From: Bacteroidales bacterium
GTDB taxonomy: Bacteria > Bacteroidota > Bacteroidia > Bacteroidales > UBA932
NCBI GenBank assembly: GCA_017398335.1
Contig: JAFQGK010000021.1
Coordinates: forward strand, 1-64,000
Direction: 5' to 3'
DNA length: 64,000 nt
Part shown: in pieces, positions 14,566 to 23,117 of the stretch
Layout of the letters: the number at the start of each line of letters is the position of its first letter
Numbering within the stretch: the first letter of the stretch is position 1
The notes under the pieces: model-generated
Seen by the model: only the letters and a program-made list of their open reading frames with translations
Databases searched by the model: none
Told to the model about the DNA's origin: nothing
Program-made: the position numbers and the translations under genes

Positions 14566-16920
14566 ATGAAACGGTTTCTATTGCTGCTGTGGTTTATGGT
14601 GCTGGCTGCTGAGGTGTCTGCAGCAGGGACTATAGTGAAGGGAAGAGTCGTGGAGAAGGAGAATGGGAAAGCGTTGGAATATGCGAGCGTTGTGGCATAT
14701 GACGGGCGCAGGAGGGTCGCCGCTGCCTGTGCTTCAGATGAAAACGGAGAGTTTCGCCTCACGCTGATGACAGGTCTTCCCTACAGGATATGTGTCTCGT
14801 TCATCGGCTTCAAGGAGAAGGTTGTGGAAGTCAGGTGCAAAGGGGAGGAAATGGATCTCGGAACGGTTGCGCTGCAGGTTGGCAAGGAATCGATTCAAGG
14901 CGCCGGCATCACGGCAAAGCCGATTCTTAAAAAGGAGTTCGACAGGATAATCTATGATGTTCAGGCTGACCCTGATTCAAGAAAGATGAATATGGATGCC
15001 TTTATGGCCAAGATTCCGGGGCTCGTACAGTCCGAACGTCACGGAAATCTGGAATACAAGGGGATTGAACTGCAGAGCATCCTCGTTGATGACGACGTAC
15101 ATTTCATGATAAATCAGAAAAGGCAGTATCCTATGTCTTTCATTAAGGCGGCATTCATGTCGGAGATCGAACTGATACTTCCGGGTTCTCCTGAATACAG
15201 GAACGACAAGCCTATCCTTCACATCCGTCTCAAGGAAAAACTGCCATACGGAGTGGCCGGCCAGCTTTCAGGCTCTGCCTCATCCCTGAATACATATTCG
15301 GCTTCACCGGATTTCGTCCTGAATACACCGGTTATGGGAGTCGGAGTCAATTACACATACGACTGGGGCCGGAGACCTGAACTTACCGACAGAACCTATC
15401 GTGAACTGTATTCTGACAATGGTTTACTTGCAGACAGACTTGAGAGCGAGTCTTCAAGACAGGGAACATCCTCGGGACATAAGATCAGCCTGGATCTCAA
15501 TCGCAAGTTCCTGAGCGAGAAGCTTGAAGTGAATGTTTCGATGGATACGCAGAGGGAGGAGTCCGGTTCTGAAACTCTTGTGAAGGTCTTGACGACTCAG
15601 GCAGACGGAACTGAGAACCGTTCGGAATCCCGTACTGAGACCTATGCTGTTCTTCCATTCAGATTCAATGGCGGTGTTTCCGCTGCTTATGAAATCAAGG
15701 ATGGATGGAAACTTAGTGCGAAATACACGTTCAGGAATTCTTACGGCCATTCCGAACGTGTTCTGAATGACGGCGCATCTTCGTTTGCGGATGTTTCTGA
15801 CAATGAGCGGCAGGAGCATAATGCCCTGGTAGCATTCAGGTTCAGGAATGCCAGGAAGGCGACAAACAGGAGATACGGTAACATAAGGACCGGATATATG
15901 CATAGGATATATGACGGGATCGATTCCTATGGAAGGACTTCAACTTCCGGGGGAATGGAATATACTCAAGGTATCGCGTATGTATCCGGAATGATGTCAC
16001 AGTCTATGCTGAAGAACAGATATTCTGTGGGTCTGTCTCTAAATATCGAGAATATATGGAACAGAGGAGTCGATCTGAGGAACGGCAAGTCGTTGGATTA
16101 TAATGACTTCAATATTGTGCCGTCTTTGGATTTCGGTGGGTCTCTCGCGAAGAACCAGTTCTTCAATGTCGGATACAGCATGATTACGAAGAGGCCGGAC
16201 ATGAATAAGCTGAATCCATATATGGATAACACCAATCCTTATGATATTACGGTAGGAAATCCAGAACTGAAGGGTGAAACGACGCATGTATTCACAGCTG
16301 CGTACACTTTTTACACTCCGTTGAAATGGTGGAAGACGCTGGAACTGTCAGGAAGGTGGAGCCTGACTCCCGATGCAATCGAGTCTCTGTCGACGGTAGA
16401 CCGGCAGAACATAACCACCACGACTTTTGCCAACATCGGTAGGAGAGATGTACTGGGAATTGGTCTTAGGGCGTCTTTTAATCCGGTCAAAATCCTGACT
16501 ATCAATCTTTCTGCGGATGCACGGAGGCACTCTTACTCCATCAGTCAGGACGGCTCGAATGCCTTCTGGGCTTTCAATGCAAGGCAGGACCTGAATCTTA
16601 AGCTGAAATGGTTTACGGTAAGCCAGGATTTTGCTTTGACTCCGTATGGTCTGTCGGCCCAGTCAAAGAATCTGAGAATGAATCCTGTGCTGAATCTGTC
16701 CATCTCAAAGTACTGGTCAAAAATCCATCTGGGAGGTTCGCTCCAGGCAAATGACCTTCTTCATGGCAGGTCAGACAACATTGCAACAACTTTCGGTACC
16801 GGCTTCCTGCAGCATCTTTACCGTCAGAGGTTCGGAAGGAATGTGAGCATCAGGATATACTGGAGATTCGGTGCATTCAAGCAGCCGTCAGCAGTGCAGC
16901 ACGAGTCATACGATATGTAA
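14566..16920 (+). CDS. outer-membrane beta-barrel protein with carboxypeptidase-regulatory-like domain (TonB-receptor-like)
   Basis: 784 residues. A Sec signal (to about residue 20, SAAG) is followed by a carboxypeptidase D regulatory-like beta-sandwich (about 22-105: VKGRVVEKENGKALEYASV...GENGEF-type pattern), a plug-like segment (about 115-220), and a long run of amphipathic strands typical of the outer membrane beta-barrel family in Bacteroidetes. No clear TonB box and no SusD partner are seen, so the substrate is unknown. It stands alone; a T8 run lies 37 bp upstream (14522-14529). The next gene has its own promoter. Confidence 0.85.
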   Translation: MKRFLLLLWFMVLAAEVSAAGTIVKGRVVEKENGKALEYASVVAYDGRRRVAAACASDENGEFRLTLMTGLPYRICVSFIGFKEKVVEVRCKGEEMDLGTVALQVGKESIQGAGITAKPILKKEFDRIIYDVQADPDSRKMNMDAFMAKIPGLVQSERHGNLEYKGIELQSILVDDDVHFMINQKRQYPMSFIKAAFMSEIELILPGSPEYRNDKPILHIRLKEKLPYGVAGQLSGSASSLNTYSASPDFVLNTPVMGVGVNYTYDWGRRPELTDRTYRELYSDNGLLADRLESESSRQGTSSGHKISLDLNRKFLSEKLEVNVSMDTQREESGSETLVKVLTTQADGTENRSESRTETYAVLPFRFNGGVSAAYEIKDGWKLSAKYTFRNSYGHSERVLNDGASSFADVSDNERQEHNALVAFRFRNARKATNRRYGNIRTGYMHRIYDGIDSYGRTSTSGGMEYTQGIAYVSGMMSQSMLKNRYSVGLSLNIENIWNRGVDLRNGKSLDYNDFNIVPSLDFGGSLAKNQFFNVGYSMITKRPDMNKLNPYMDNTNPYDITVGNPELKGETTHVFTAAYTFYTPLKWWKTLELSGRWSLTPDAIESLSTVDRQNITTTTFANIGRRDVLGIGLRASFNPVKILTINLSADARRHSYSISQDGSNAFWAFNARQDLNLKLKWFTVSQDFALTPYGLSAQSKNLRMNPVLNLSISKYWSKIHLGGSLQANDLLHGRSDNIATTFGTGFLQHLYRQRFGRNVSIRIYWRFGAFKQPSAVQHESYDM

Positions 16921-16928
16921 AAATTTAC

Positions 16929-16936
16929 TATCTTTG
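16929..16936 (+). promoter_or_regulatory. -7 element for rsgA
   Basis: TATCTTTG, a full match, begins 9 bp after the previous stop codon and 31 bp before the rsgA start. Confidence 0.6.
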
Positions 16937-16959
16937 CAGTCCTTGAGAATGAAATCGGT

Positions 16960-17916
16960 ATGACAATAAAAGGACAAGCGACAGTAGTTAAGCATACGGG
17001 AAGCCATTATCTGCTCTCCCGACTTCCTGAGTGGAACCTTTTCCCAGCTGTTCTCAGAGGAAAAATCCGCCTGAAGGGCAGCACTGCGACCAATCCTGTC
17101 GCTGTCGGTGACGTGGTGAACTTCGAGGCTGAGGCAGATGCAGTCGAGGACATATCTCTTGAGAATCCTGCTGCCATAACATCAGTCGAGCCACGCAGGA
17201 ACTACATCATCAGAAAGTCTACCAATCTTTCGCGTCAGTCGCATATAATTGCGGCCAATCTGGATCGCGCATTCATAATCGCTACGATAGATTTCCCGGA
17301 AATCAAGCTTCCGTTCCTTGACAGAATCCTTGTGACATGCGAGGTGTACAATGTTCCTGTTACAATCGTTCTCAACAAGGTCGATCTCTACCGTGAAAGC
17401 CACAAGGAGATGCTTGAGGCTTTTCACGAGATCTATGAAGGTGCCGGCTATCCTGTGATGGAGGTTTCCGCTCTTACAGGCGAGGGGATTGAGGCGCTCA
17501 GGGAGGCATGCAGAGGACACGTGTCTCTCTTTTCGGGAGTTTCCGGAGTTGGAAAATCTTCTTTGATCAAGGCTCTCGACCCGTCATTGGATCCGCGTGT
17601 CGGAGAGATCTCCGATGTTCATCTACAGGGAAAGCACACCACGACATTCTATGAAATGTACAGCCTTGCTTCCGGAGGCTTCATAGTCGACACACCGGGC
17701 CTTCGCGGATTCGGACTTGTCGATCTCAAGAAGGAAGAGATAGCTCTCTATTTTCCGGAGATGCTCGAGGCAGCGCAAGACTGCCGTTTTGCCCCCTGCA
17801 CTCACACTCACGAACCCGGCTGTGCAGTCAAGGATGCCGTCGAGGCGGGTGAGATTTCGTATGAGCGTTACAGCTCTTACCTTGGAATGCTCGATGAAGA
17901 GGGAAAGTACAGGTAA
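16960..17916 (+). CDS. rsgA: small ribosomal subunit biogenesis GTPase RsgA
   Basis: 318 residues with the circularly permuted GTPase order that marks RsgA/YjeQ. An N-terminal OB fold (about 1-75) is followed by G4 NKVD (139-142), then G1 GVSGVGKSS (193-201), then G3 DTPG (244-247). A C-terminal zinc-binding segment with Cys and His ligands (CRFAPCTHTHEPGC) follows. It matures the 30S subunit decoding centre. The stop overlaps the next start (TAATG), so the MATE gene is translationally coupled. Confidence 0.97.
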   Translation: MTIKGQATVVKHTGSHYLLSRLPEWNLFPAVLRGKIRLKGSTATNPVAVGDVVNFEAEADAVEDISLENPAAITSVEPRRNYIIRKSTNLSRQSHIIAANLDRAFIIATIDFPEIKLPFLDRILVTCEVYNVPVTIVLNKVDLYRESHKEMLEAFHEIYEGAGYPVMEVSALTGEGIEALREACRGHVSLFSGVSGVGKSSLIKALDPSLDPRVGEISDVHLQGKHTTTFYEMYSLASGGFIVDTPGLRGFGLVDLKKEEIALYFPEMLEAAQDCRFAPCTHTHEPGCAVKDAVEAGEISYERYSSYLGMLDEEGKYR

Positions 17917-19379
17917 TGCAGCAGATCAACAGAGATATCCTCAAACTGGCGATTCCCAGTATTCTGGCAAATATAACCATTCCTATTGTCGGCATGGTCG
18001 ATATTGCTGTTGCCGGGCATCTCGATACCAATGCAGCCACAATGATCGGTGGTATTGCCATCGGTTCCATGCTCTTCGACCTTCTCTATTGGAACTTCGG
18101 TTTTCTGCGTGTCGGTACAGGCGGACTCGCGGCTCAAGCCTACGGACGTCAGGATAGCCGTGAGTGTGCAAGGATTCTAGCGAGGGCGCTCGGCATCTCT
18201 CTGGGCATAGCGCTCTGCCTTCTTCTGATTCAGTGGATTTTTGTGAAAGCAGCTTTTCTGGTCGTGGACTGCACTCCTCAGGTCCGCGAACTTGCTGAGC
18301 AGTATTTCTTTATAAGGATATGGGCAGCACCGGCCACCCTCAGTCTGATGGCTCTTAAAGGATGGTTCATAGGCATGCAGGACAGTGTGAGCCCGATGGC
18401 TGTGGATTTTGTGGTCAATGGAATGAATGTCCTTATGAGCATCGTCCTTGCTCTTGGCCTTACCTTGCCGTCGGTATCGGATCCGACGTCTTCAACTGTA
18501 ATCATTCCGGCAATAGGTTTCTCCGGAATAGCAGCCGGAACTGTCATCGCCCAATGGTCCGGACTCGTCACGGCATTGCTGATAATCGCTTTCAAGTATC
18601 GTCGTGCCGTATTTGCCGGCTTCGGCGCATCTGAATTCAAGGGCTTGTTCAAAGGAAGCGAGACAAGGCGTTTCTTCGTAATGAATGCCGATCTATTTGT
18701 CCGTTCGCTGTGCTTCATTGCCATTTATATCGGCTTCACTGTCATCTCTGCCAGATATGGTGACGTGCTTCTGGCCGTCAGTTCGATAATGATGAAGATC
18801 CTGATGATATTCTCTTATTTCACTGATGGATTTGCATATGCCGGCGAGGCTATGACCGGAAGATATATTGGGGCGAAGGATAGACCGAGACTGGTGAAGA
18901 CCGTAAAGTGGACATTTGTCTGGAGTATGGGTATTGCTGTGATATTCATGGGAGTATATCATTTTGCAGGGGTGCCTCTGTTGAAGATGATGACCTCTGA
19001 TGCAGTGGTGGTAGATGCTGCGCGGGATTTTCTGCCATGGCTTGTCCTTATGCCGGTTGTCGGATGTGCTGCCTTTACATGGGACGGTATATACATAGGA
19101 GCGACAGGCTCTAAGGAAATGCGTAATTCCATGCTATGGTCTGTGGTTGCCTTTGCCGGTGTATGGATTGCCGGCATACTTCTGCTGAATTTCTTCGGAA
19201 CTTCTTTGCCCGGCGCTGGTCCCGACATGACTTCATCATCGGCACAGTCCGGCGTGACTTCATCATCGACTCCGTATGGTGTGGCTGCGATGCACATACT
19301 GATGGGTGCATACTTTGCCCATCTGCTTGCCCGGACCATATACCTTACCATCAGATCTCCACGCATCTACGTTTTCTGA
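17916..19379 (+). CDS. MATE family efflux transporter
   Basis: 487 residues with about 12 membrane segments and the MATE start pattern (DILKLAIPSILANITIPIVG then DIAVAGHL). These Na+ or H+ antiporters export cationic drugs or metabolites, and DinF/NorM-like members are close. Coupled to rsgA by a 1-bp overlap. A Ser/Thr-rich loop near residues 432-452 (MTSSSAQSG then VTSSST) arises from a 27-bp tandem repeat and looks like a recent local expansion between the last membrane segments. Confidence 0.93.
   Translation: MQQINRDILKLAIPSILANITIPIVGMVDIAVAGHLDTNAATMIGGIAIGSMLFDLLYWNFGFLRVGTGGLAAQAYGRQDSRECARILARALGISLGIALCLLLIQWIFVKAAFLVVDCTPQVRELAEQYFFIRIWAAPATLSLMALKGWFIGMQDSVSPMAVDFVVNGMNVLMSIVLALGLTLPSVSDPTSSTVIIPAIGFSGIAAGTVIAQWSGLVTALLIIAFKYRRAVFAGFGASEFKGLFKGSETRRFFVMNADLFVRSLCFIAIYIGFTVISARYGDVLLAVSSIMMKILMIFSYFTDGFAYAGEAMTGRYIGAKDRPRLVKTVKWTFVWSMGIAVIFMGVYHFAGVPLLKMMTSDAVVVDAARDFLPWLVLMPVVGCAAFTWDGIYIGATGSKEMRNSMLWSVVAFAGVWIAGILLLNFFGTSLPGAGPDMTSSSAQSGVTSSSTPYGVAAMHILMGAYFAHLLARTIYLTIRSPRIYVF
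19228..19268 (+). repeat. 27-bp-spaced direct repeat inside the MATE gene
   Basis: The 14-mer TGACTTCATCATCG occurs at 19228-19241 and again at 19255-19268. The 27-bp offset keeps the frame and adds nine codons to a loop. Confidence 0.8.
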
Positions 19380-19392
19380 CCATATAAAAGAA

Positions 19393-19428
19393 AAGTGCGG
19401 AAAGCCCGTTGAGGAACTTTCCGCACTT
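19393..19428. terminator. bidirectional terminator between convergent genes
   Basis: A perfect 12-bp stem, AAGTGCGGAAAG paired with CTTTCCGCACTT, with an A-rich left side and T-containing right side, sits between the MATE stop and the SGNH hydrolase stop. Confidence 0.8.
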
Positions 19429-19446
19429 CTTATGTTCAGGCGAATC

Positions 19447-21585
19447 TTACTTCACGCCGTGCTTCTTGAGAATCTTGAGGAGAGGCTTCTCTATAGACTT
19501 GGCCCAGAGAGTGTAGCCGTAGTTGTCAGGATGAACGCCGTCAACTGTAGAGTTGTTGTCGTCCGAAGTTGCGTTGGTCGTCTGGATGTAATATACATTG
19601 TTGTACTTCTTGCAAGCTTCCTTCATAAGCTTTTCAGCCATCTCAAGCTTATCTGTTTCGTGCTTCTCGTGTGCCTGGTCGAAATTCCTTCTTTCGCGGT
19701 AGATTGTCTGCTGGAAAATGAGAGGAATCTCAGGATGTGCTGCTCTGAGCTTCTCGATGAACGGGAAGAGTCTCGCCTTGATCATCTTTGCATCAGGGTT
19801 TGAGAATCCGTCGAATACGAGAGCGTCCACCTTTGCGTCGCAGAGTACATCAGCAAAATACTGCTGGAGCTTGCTGTTTCCGCTGCAGCCGAGGCTGAGC
19901 AACTGGATACCTGTGTTTCTTGAGAACTGGGCAGGGTAGGTCATACCGCCACGGGATGTGCTTGAACCATGGGTGTATGATGATCCGAAGATACCTACGC
20001 GATAGCGGAAAGGATTCTCGATAGCTTCAATCACACTGCCCTTGGCAACACCGATCTGTACAGAATATTCCTCGCTGTAGAGAGGCAGGTAGAGAAGGCA
20101 TTCCTTCATGCTGTCATCCATATTGCCGACAAGCTTTACAGGAGCCTCAAGATCCTTGTTTGATGGAGCATCTGCTCCAGCGAAGAGCCATTTTCCGTCC
20201 TTCTTGATGTAGAGGTCATAACCTCTTGCAGAAATTCCGTTTGTGTTGTTAGGATATGAAACTACTGTACCGTATTTAGTCTTTACATAGATCTCAGGAG
20301 AGTTGGTTCTGAATGCTACAGAAATACCGGAAGACATTCTTACCTGACCGTTCTCAGTCTTGGTGAATCCCTTATACTTCACTGTGTCGACTCTGTGGTA
20401 TGGGTTAGGGGTGTCCATAAGCTTTCCGCAGAGAGTGAGGTCTGAAGCCTCGGTCCAGTCGCGCTTGGTGTCTTTCTTAGGAGACTTTGCGCAGGTTATG
20501 CCGTATTTTGCAAGAATCTCAAGGATAGGCTTTTCTATAGACTTAGCCCAGAGAGTGTATCCATAGTCGTCAGGGTGGATGCCGTCAACGGTTGTCTCGT
20601 GTGACGGAGCTGTTGCATTGGTCTGGATGAAATATACGTTCTTATATTTCTTGCAAGCCTCTGCCATAAGTCTTGCAGCTGTTTCCTGCTTTGCAGCTTC
20701 CTTCGCATCCTCAGCCATGTTGAAGTTTCTCTTCTCACGATAGATGGTCTGCTGGAAAATGAGCGGAATGTCAGGGTGGGCTGTCTGGATTTTTTCGATG
20801 AATGGGAACAGTCTCTCCTCAATCATTTCTGCATGAGGGTTCGAGAATGAATCGAACACAAGAGCGTCAACTTCAGCAGCGCAGAGAACGTCGGCAAAAT
20901 AAGGCTGGAGCTTGCTGTTTCCGCTGCATCCGAGGCTGAGGAACTGAAGTCCTGTGCTTCTCATCAGCTGCATAGGATAGCTCATGCCAGCACGGCTTGT
21001 ACTGATTCCGTGGGTGTAGCTTGAACCGAAGATTCCGATGCGGTGGCGGAAAGGACTCTCGATAGGTTCGATGAACGCTCCTTCCTGGATTCCGAGCTTG
21101 CATGAGTAGATTTCCGAGTACATAGGAAGATAAAGAAGGCACTCCTTCTCAGAGTTGTCCATATGCTCGATGAGGGTCAGGTTCTTCTCGCTGTCAGCGC
21201 CATGCTTTTGTGCGCCTGAAGCGGCCCAGAGCCATTTTCCGTCCTTCTTGATGTAGAGGTCATAACCTCTGTATGCGATAGGCATGGTAGCTACAGAGCT
21301 GTACTCCCATCCCCAGTCTGTCTGCACGGTGATGATTGTCGAATTGGTCTTGAAAAGAACAGCGAGACCTGCAGGGCAGCGTACCTGACGGTTCTCTCCT
21401 TTTGTGAAGCCCTTGAACTTTACAGTGTCGACCCTGTGATAAGGGTTAGGGGTCTCTTTGTGGATCTTTCCGATGAGGTTGAGGTCGGAAGCCTCAGTGA
21501 AGACCAGCTTCACATCCTTCGGAGTCTGAGCTGCAGCTACTATTGCGCAGAGAGCCAGTCCGATGATAAAAAGAAATCGTTTCAT
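19447..21585 (-). CDS. secreted tandem SGNH/GDSL-type hydrolase (two full repeats)
   Basis: 712 residues from the Met that opens a clear signal peptide (MKRFLFIIGLALCAIVAAAQ); the open frame reaches 21627 but the extra residues precede the signal. Two copies of a roughly 346-residue unit follow. Each has a beta-rich N-terminal domain (ASDLxLxGK...PNPYHRVDTVK) and an SGNH hydrolase domain with GSSYTHG bearing the Ser nucleophile (near 188 and 534), the GCSGNSKLQ block, and a C-terminal DG(I/V)HPD with the Asp/His pair. Both copies keep the catalytic residues. Such enzymes are esterases or deacetylases, often acting on carbohydrate esters; the substrate is unknown. Confidence 0.85.
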   Translation of the reverse strand: MKRFLFIIGLALCAIVAAAQTPKDVKLVFTEASDLNLIGKIHKETPNPYHRVDTVKFKGFTKGENRQVRCPAGLAVLFKTNSTIITVQTDWGWEYSSVATMPIAYRGYDLYIKKDGKWLWAASGAQKHGADSEKNLTLIEHMDNSEKECLLYLPMYSEIYSCKLGIQEGAFIEPIESPFRHRIGIFGSSYTHGISTSRAGMSYPMQLMRSTGLQFLSLGCSGNSKLQPYFADVLCAAEVDALVFDSFSNPHAEMIEERLFPFIEKIQTAHPDIPLIFQQTIYREKRNFNMAEDAKEAAKQETAARLMAEACKKYKNVYFIQTNATAPSHETTVDGIHPDDYGYTLWAKSIEKPILEILAKYGITCAKSPKKDTKRDWTEASDLTLCGKLMDTPNPYHRVDTVKYKGFTKTENGQVRMSSGISVAFRTNSPEIYVKTKYGTVVSYPNNTNGISARGYDLYIKKDGKWLFAGADAPSNKDLEAPVKLVGNMDDSMKECLLYLPLYSEEYSVQIGVAKGSVIEAIENPFRYRVGIFGSSYTHGSSTSRGGMTYPAQFSRNTGIQLLSLGCSGNSKLQQYFADVLCDAKVDALVFDGFSNPDAKMIKARLFPFIEKLRAAHPEIPLIFQQTIYRERRNFDQAHEKHETDKLEMAEKLMKEACKKYNNVYYIQTTNATSDDNNSTVDGVHPDNYGYTLWAKSIEKPLLKILKKHGVK

Positions 21586-21615
21586 AATGTTATTATTAAT
21601 CGGTTTATTTCGTCC

Positions 21616-21644
21616 TTTCGTCAGCAAATACCTGCATTCCGTCG
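21616..21644 (+). promoter_or_regulatory. candidate LytTR operator upstream of the OPA transporter-malQ unit
   Basis: A 29-bp site with TTCGTC (21617) and CCGTCG (21639), whose GTC cores are 21 bp apart, and with AAAT and CCTGC in the spacer. It matches the site at 27733-27761 at 21 of 29 positions by my alignment. It ends 41 bp before the -7 element at 21685, a normal activator distance. LytTR regulators typically bind direct repeats about 21-22 bp apart. Assignment to the LytTR protein encoded at 25522-26277 is inference. Confidence 0.5.
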
Positions 21645-21684
21645 GAAATGCGATGCGAATTTATAAAAAAATACCTTAATTTTA

Positions 21685-21692
21685 TAACTTTG
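21685..21692 (+). promoter_or_regulatory. -7 element for the OPA transporter-malQ unit
   Basis: TAACTTTG is a full match, 44 bp before the ATG at 21737. Confidence 0.6.
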
Positions 21693-21736
21693 TAATCTGC
21701 ATATGTAGAATCAGCCTGAACTTTTCTTGATCAATC

Positions 21737-23104
21737 ATGGGTTTATACTCATTCTATAGAATAAGCAAGCCCTCCCGGACTGCAGTGCCGGAGGATGAGG
21801 TGAATGCGAAATATACTTCCACCAGAAACAGGACTTTCTGGGGAGTGACTGTCGCATACAGCTTGTATTATGTCTGCAGAATGAGTCTGAGCGTGGTGAA
21901 ACAACCTTTGATCGACGAAGGCGTCCTTTCGGCCGGCCAGTTGGGAATCATCGGTTCTGCCCTCCTTTTTGTCTATGCTGTCGGAAAGTTCATGAACGGA
22001 TTCATCGCCGATTACTGCAATATCCGTCGTTTCATGGCAACCGGTCTTTTCATTTCGGCTATTGTCAATCTTCTGATGGGAGTTCTGGGCTTTGCAAACG
22101 ACTGGGTGGCATTCCCGGCAGCCTTGATTTTCTTTGCCTTCGCAGTGCTCTGGGGAGTAAACGGCTGGATGCAGTCAATGGGCTCTCCACCGGGAGTCAT
22201 AAGTCTCTCAAGATGGTTCCCTCAGTCAAAGAGAGGCACTTTCTACAGTATCTTCAGTGCCAGCCCGTATCTGGGAGAGTTCCTGTCTTTCATCATAACC
22301 GGTCTTGTTGTCGGTGCTTTCGGATGGCAGTGGGGCTTTGCAGTTGCATCTGTTGCCGGCCTCGTCGGAGCGCTTATGATTCTGCTTATGGTTTCCGATA
22401 CTCCTGAAAGTGAAGGACTTCCGTCTATTCAGCAGCTCTCGAATGAGAAAGTCAAGCCTGTAGACGAGATGCCTACGAGAGAACTCCAGAAAATGATTTT
22501 CAAGCATCCGGGAATATGGGTCATAGCATTCTCGAGCGCATTCATATATATAACCAAATATGCCATTGCCGGCTGGGGTGTGCTTTTCCTTCAGAAGGAA
22601 AGGGGATTCACACTGGAGCAGGCGACACAGGTCATCGCTTTTTCTGCGGTTTTCGGTGTCCTTGGTACCGTGCTTGCCGGATGGCTGTCGGATACAGTGT
22701 TCAAAAGTGACAGGATCCGCCCTGCAATTCTTTCAGGAGTAGTCAGCTTCATAGCCTTGGCTCTATTCCTTTATGTCGGAGGTGGTTATGTCACGAATAT
22801 ATTGTATGTGTCCCTCTTCAGCCTTGCGATCGGCGTGCTGTATTGCATCGTTGCGGGTCTTATGGCTGTTGATATAGTGCCTCGAAAGGCAACGGGAGCG
22901 GCATTGGGCATTGTCGGGATATCAAGCTACATCGCTGCCGGACTTCAGGATATAACCAGCGGCTACATGATCCAGTGCAATATGATGAAGGTGGGTGGAC
23001 AGGATGTATATGATTTCGGACCGGTTTCAGCCTTCTGGCTTGCAGCTGCTCTGGTTTCATTTATTCTGCCGGTCATCAATTGGAAGAAAATGAAAAATAA
23101 CTAA
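21737..23104 (+). CDS. OPA-family MFS transporter (glycerol-3-phosphate / sugar-phosphate antiporter type)
   Basis: 455 residues with about 12 membrane segments. The N-terminal YSLYYVCRMSLSVVKQPLI, the segment AVGKFMNGFIADYCNIRRFM and the GMQS-like NGWMQSMGSPPGV are the marks of the GlpT/UhpT group, which swap organic phosphates for inorganic phosphate. The exact substrate is not readable. The malQ gene follows after 13 bp, so it probably shares the transcript and the candidate operator, suggesting a role in glucan or sugar-phosphate traffic. Confidence 0.88.
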   Translation: MGLYSFYRISKPSRTAVPEDEVNAKYTSTRNRTFWGVTVAYSLYYVCRMSLSVVKQPLIDEGVLSAGQLGIIGSALLFVYAVGKFMNGFIADYCNIRRFMATGLFISAIVNLLMGVLGFANDWVAFPAALIFFAFAVLWGVNGWMQSMGSPPGVISLSRWFPQSKRGTFYSIFSASPYLGEFLSFIITGLVVGAFGWQWGFAVASVAGLVGALMILLMVSDTPESEGLPSIQQLSNEKVKPVDEMPTRELQKMIFKHPGIWVIAFSSAFIYITKYAIAGWGVLFLQKERGFTLEQATQVIAFSAVFGVLGTVLAGWLSDTVFKSDRIRPAILSGVVSFIALALFLYVGGGYVTNILYVSLFSLAIGVLYCIVAGLMAVDIVPRKATGAALGIVGISSYIAAGLQDITSGYMIQCNMMKVGGQDVYDFGPVSAFWLAAALVSFILPVINWKKMKNN

Positions 23105-23117
23105 TGACTAATAATAT

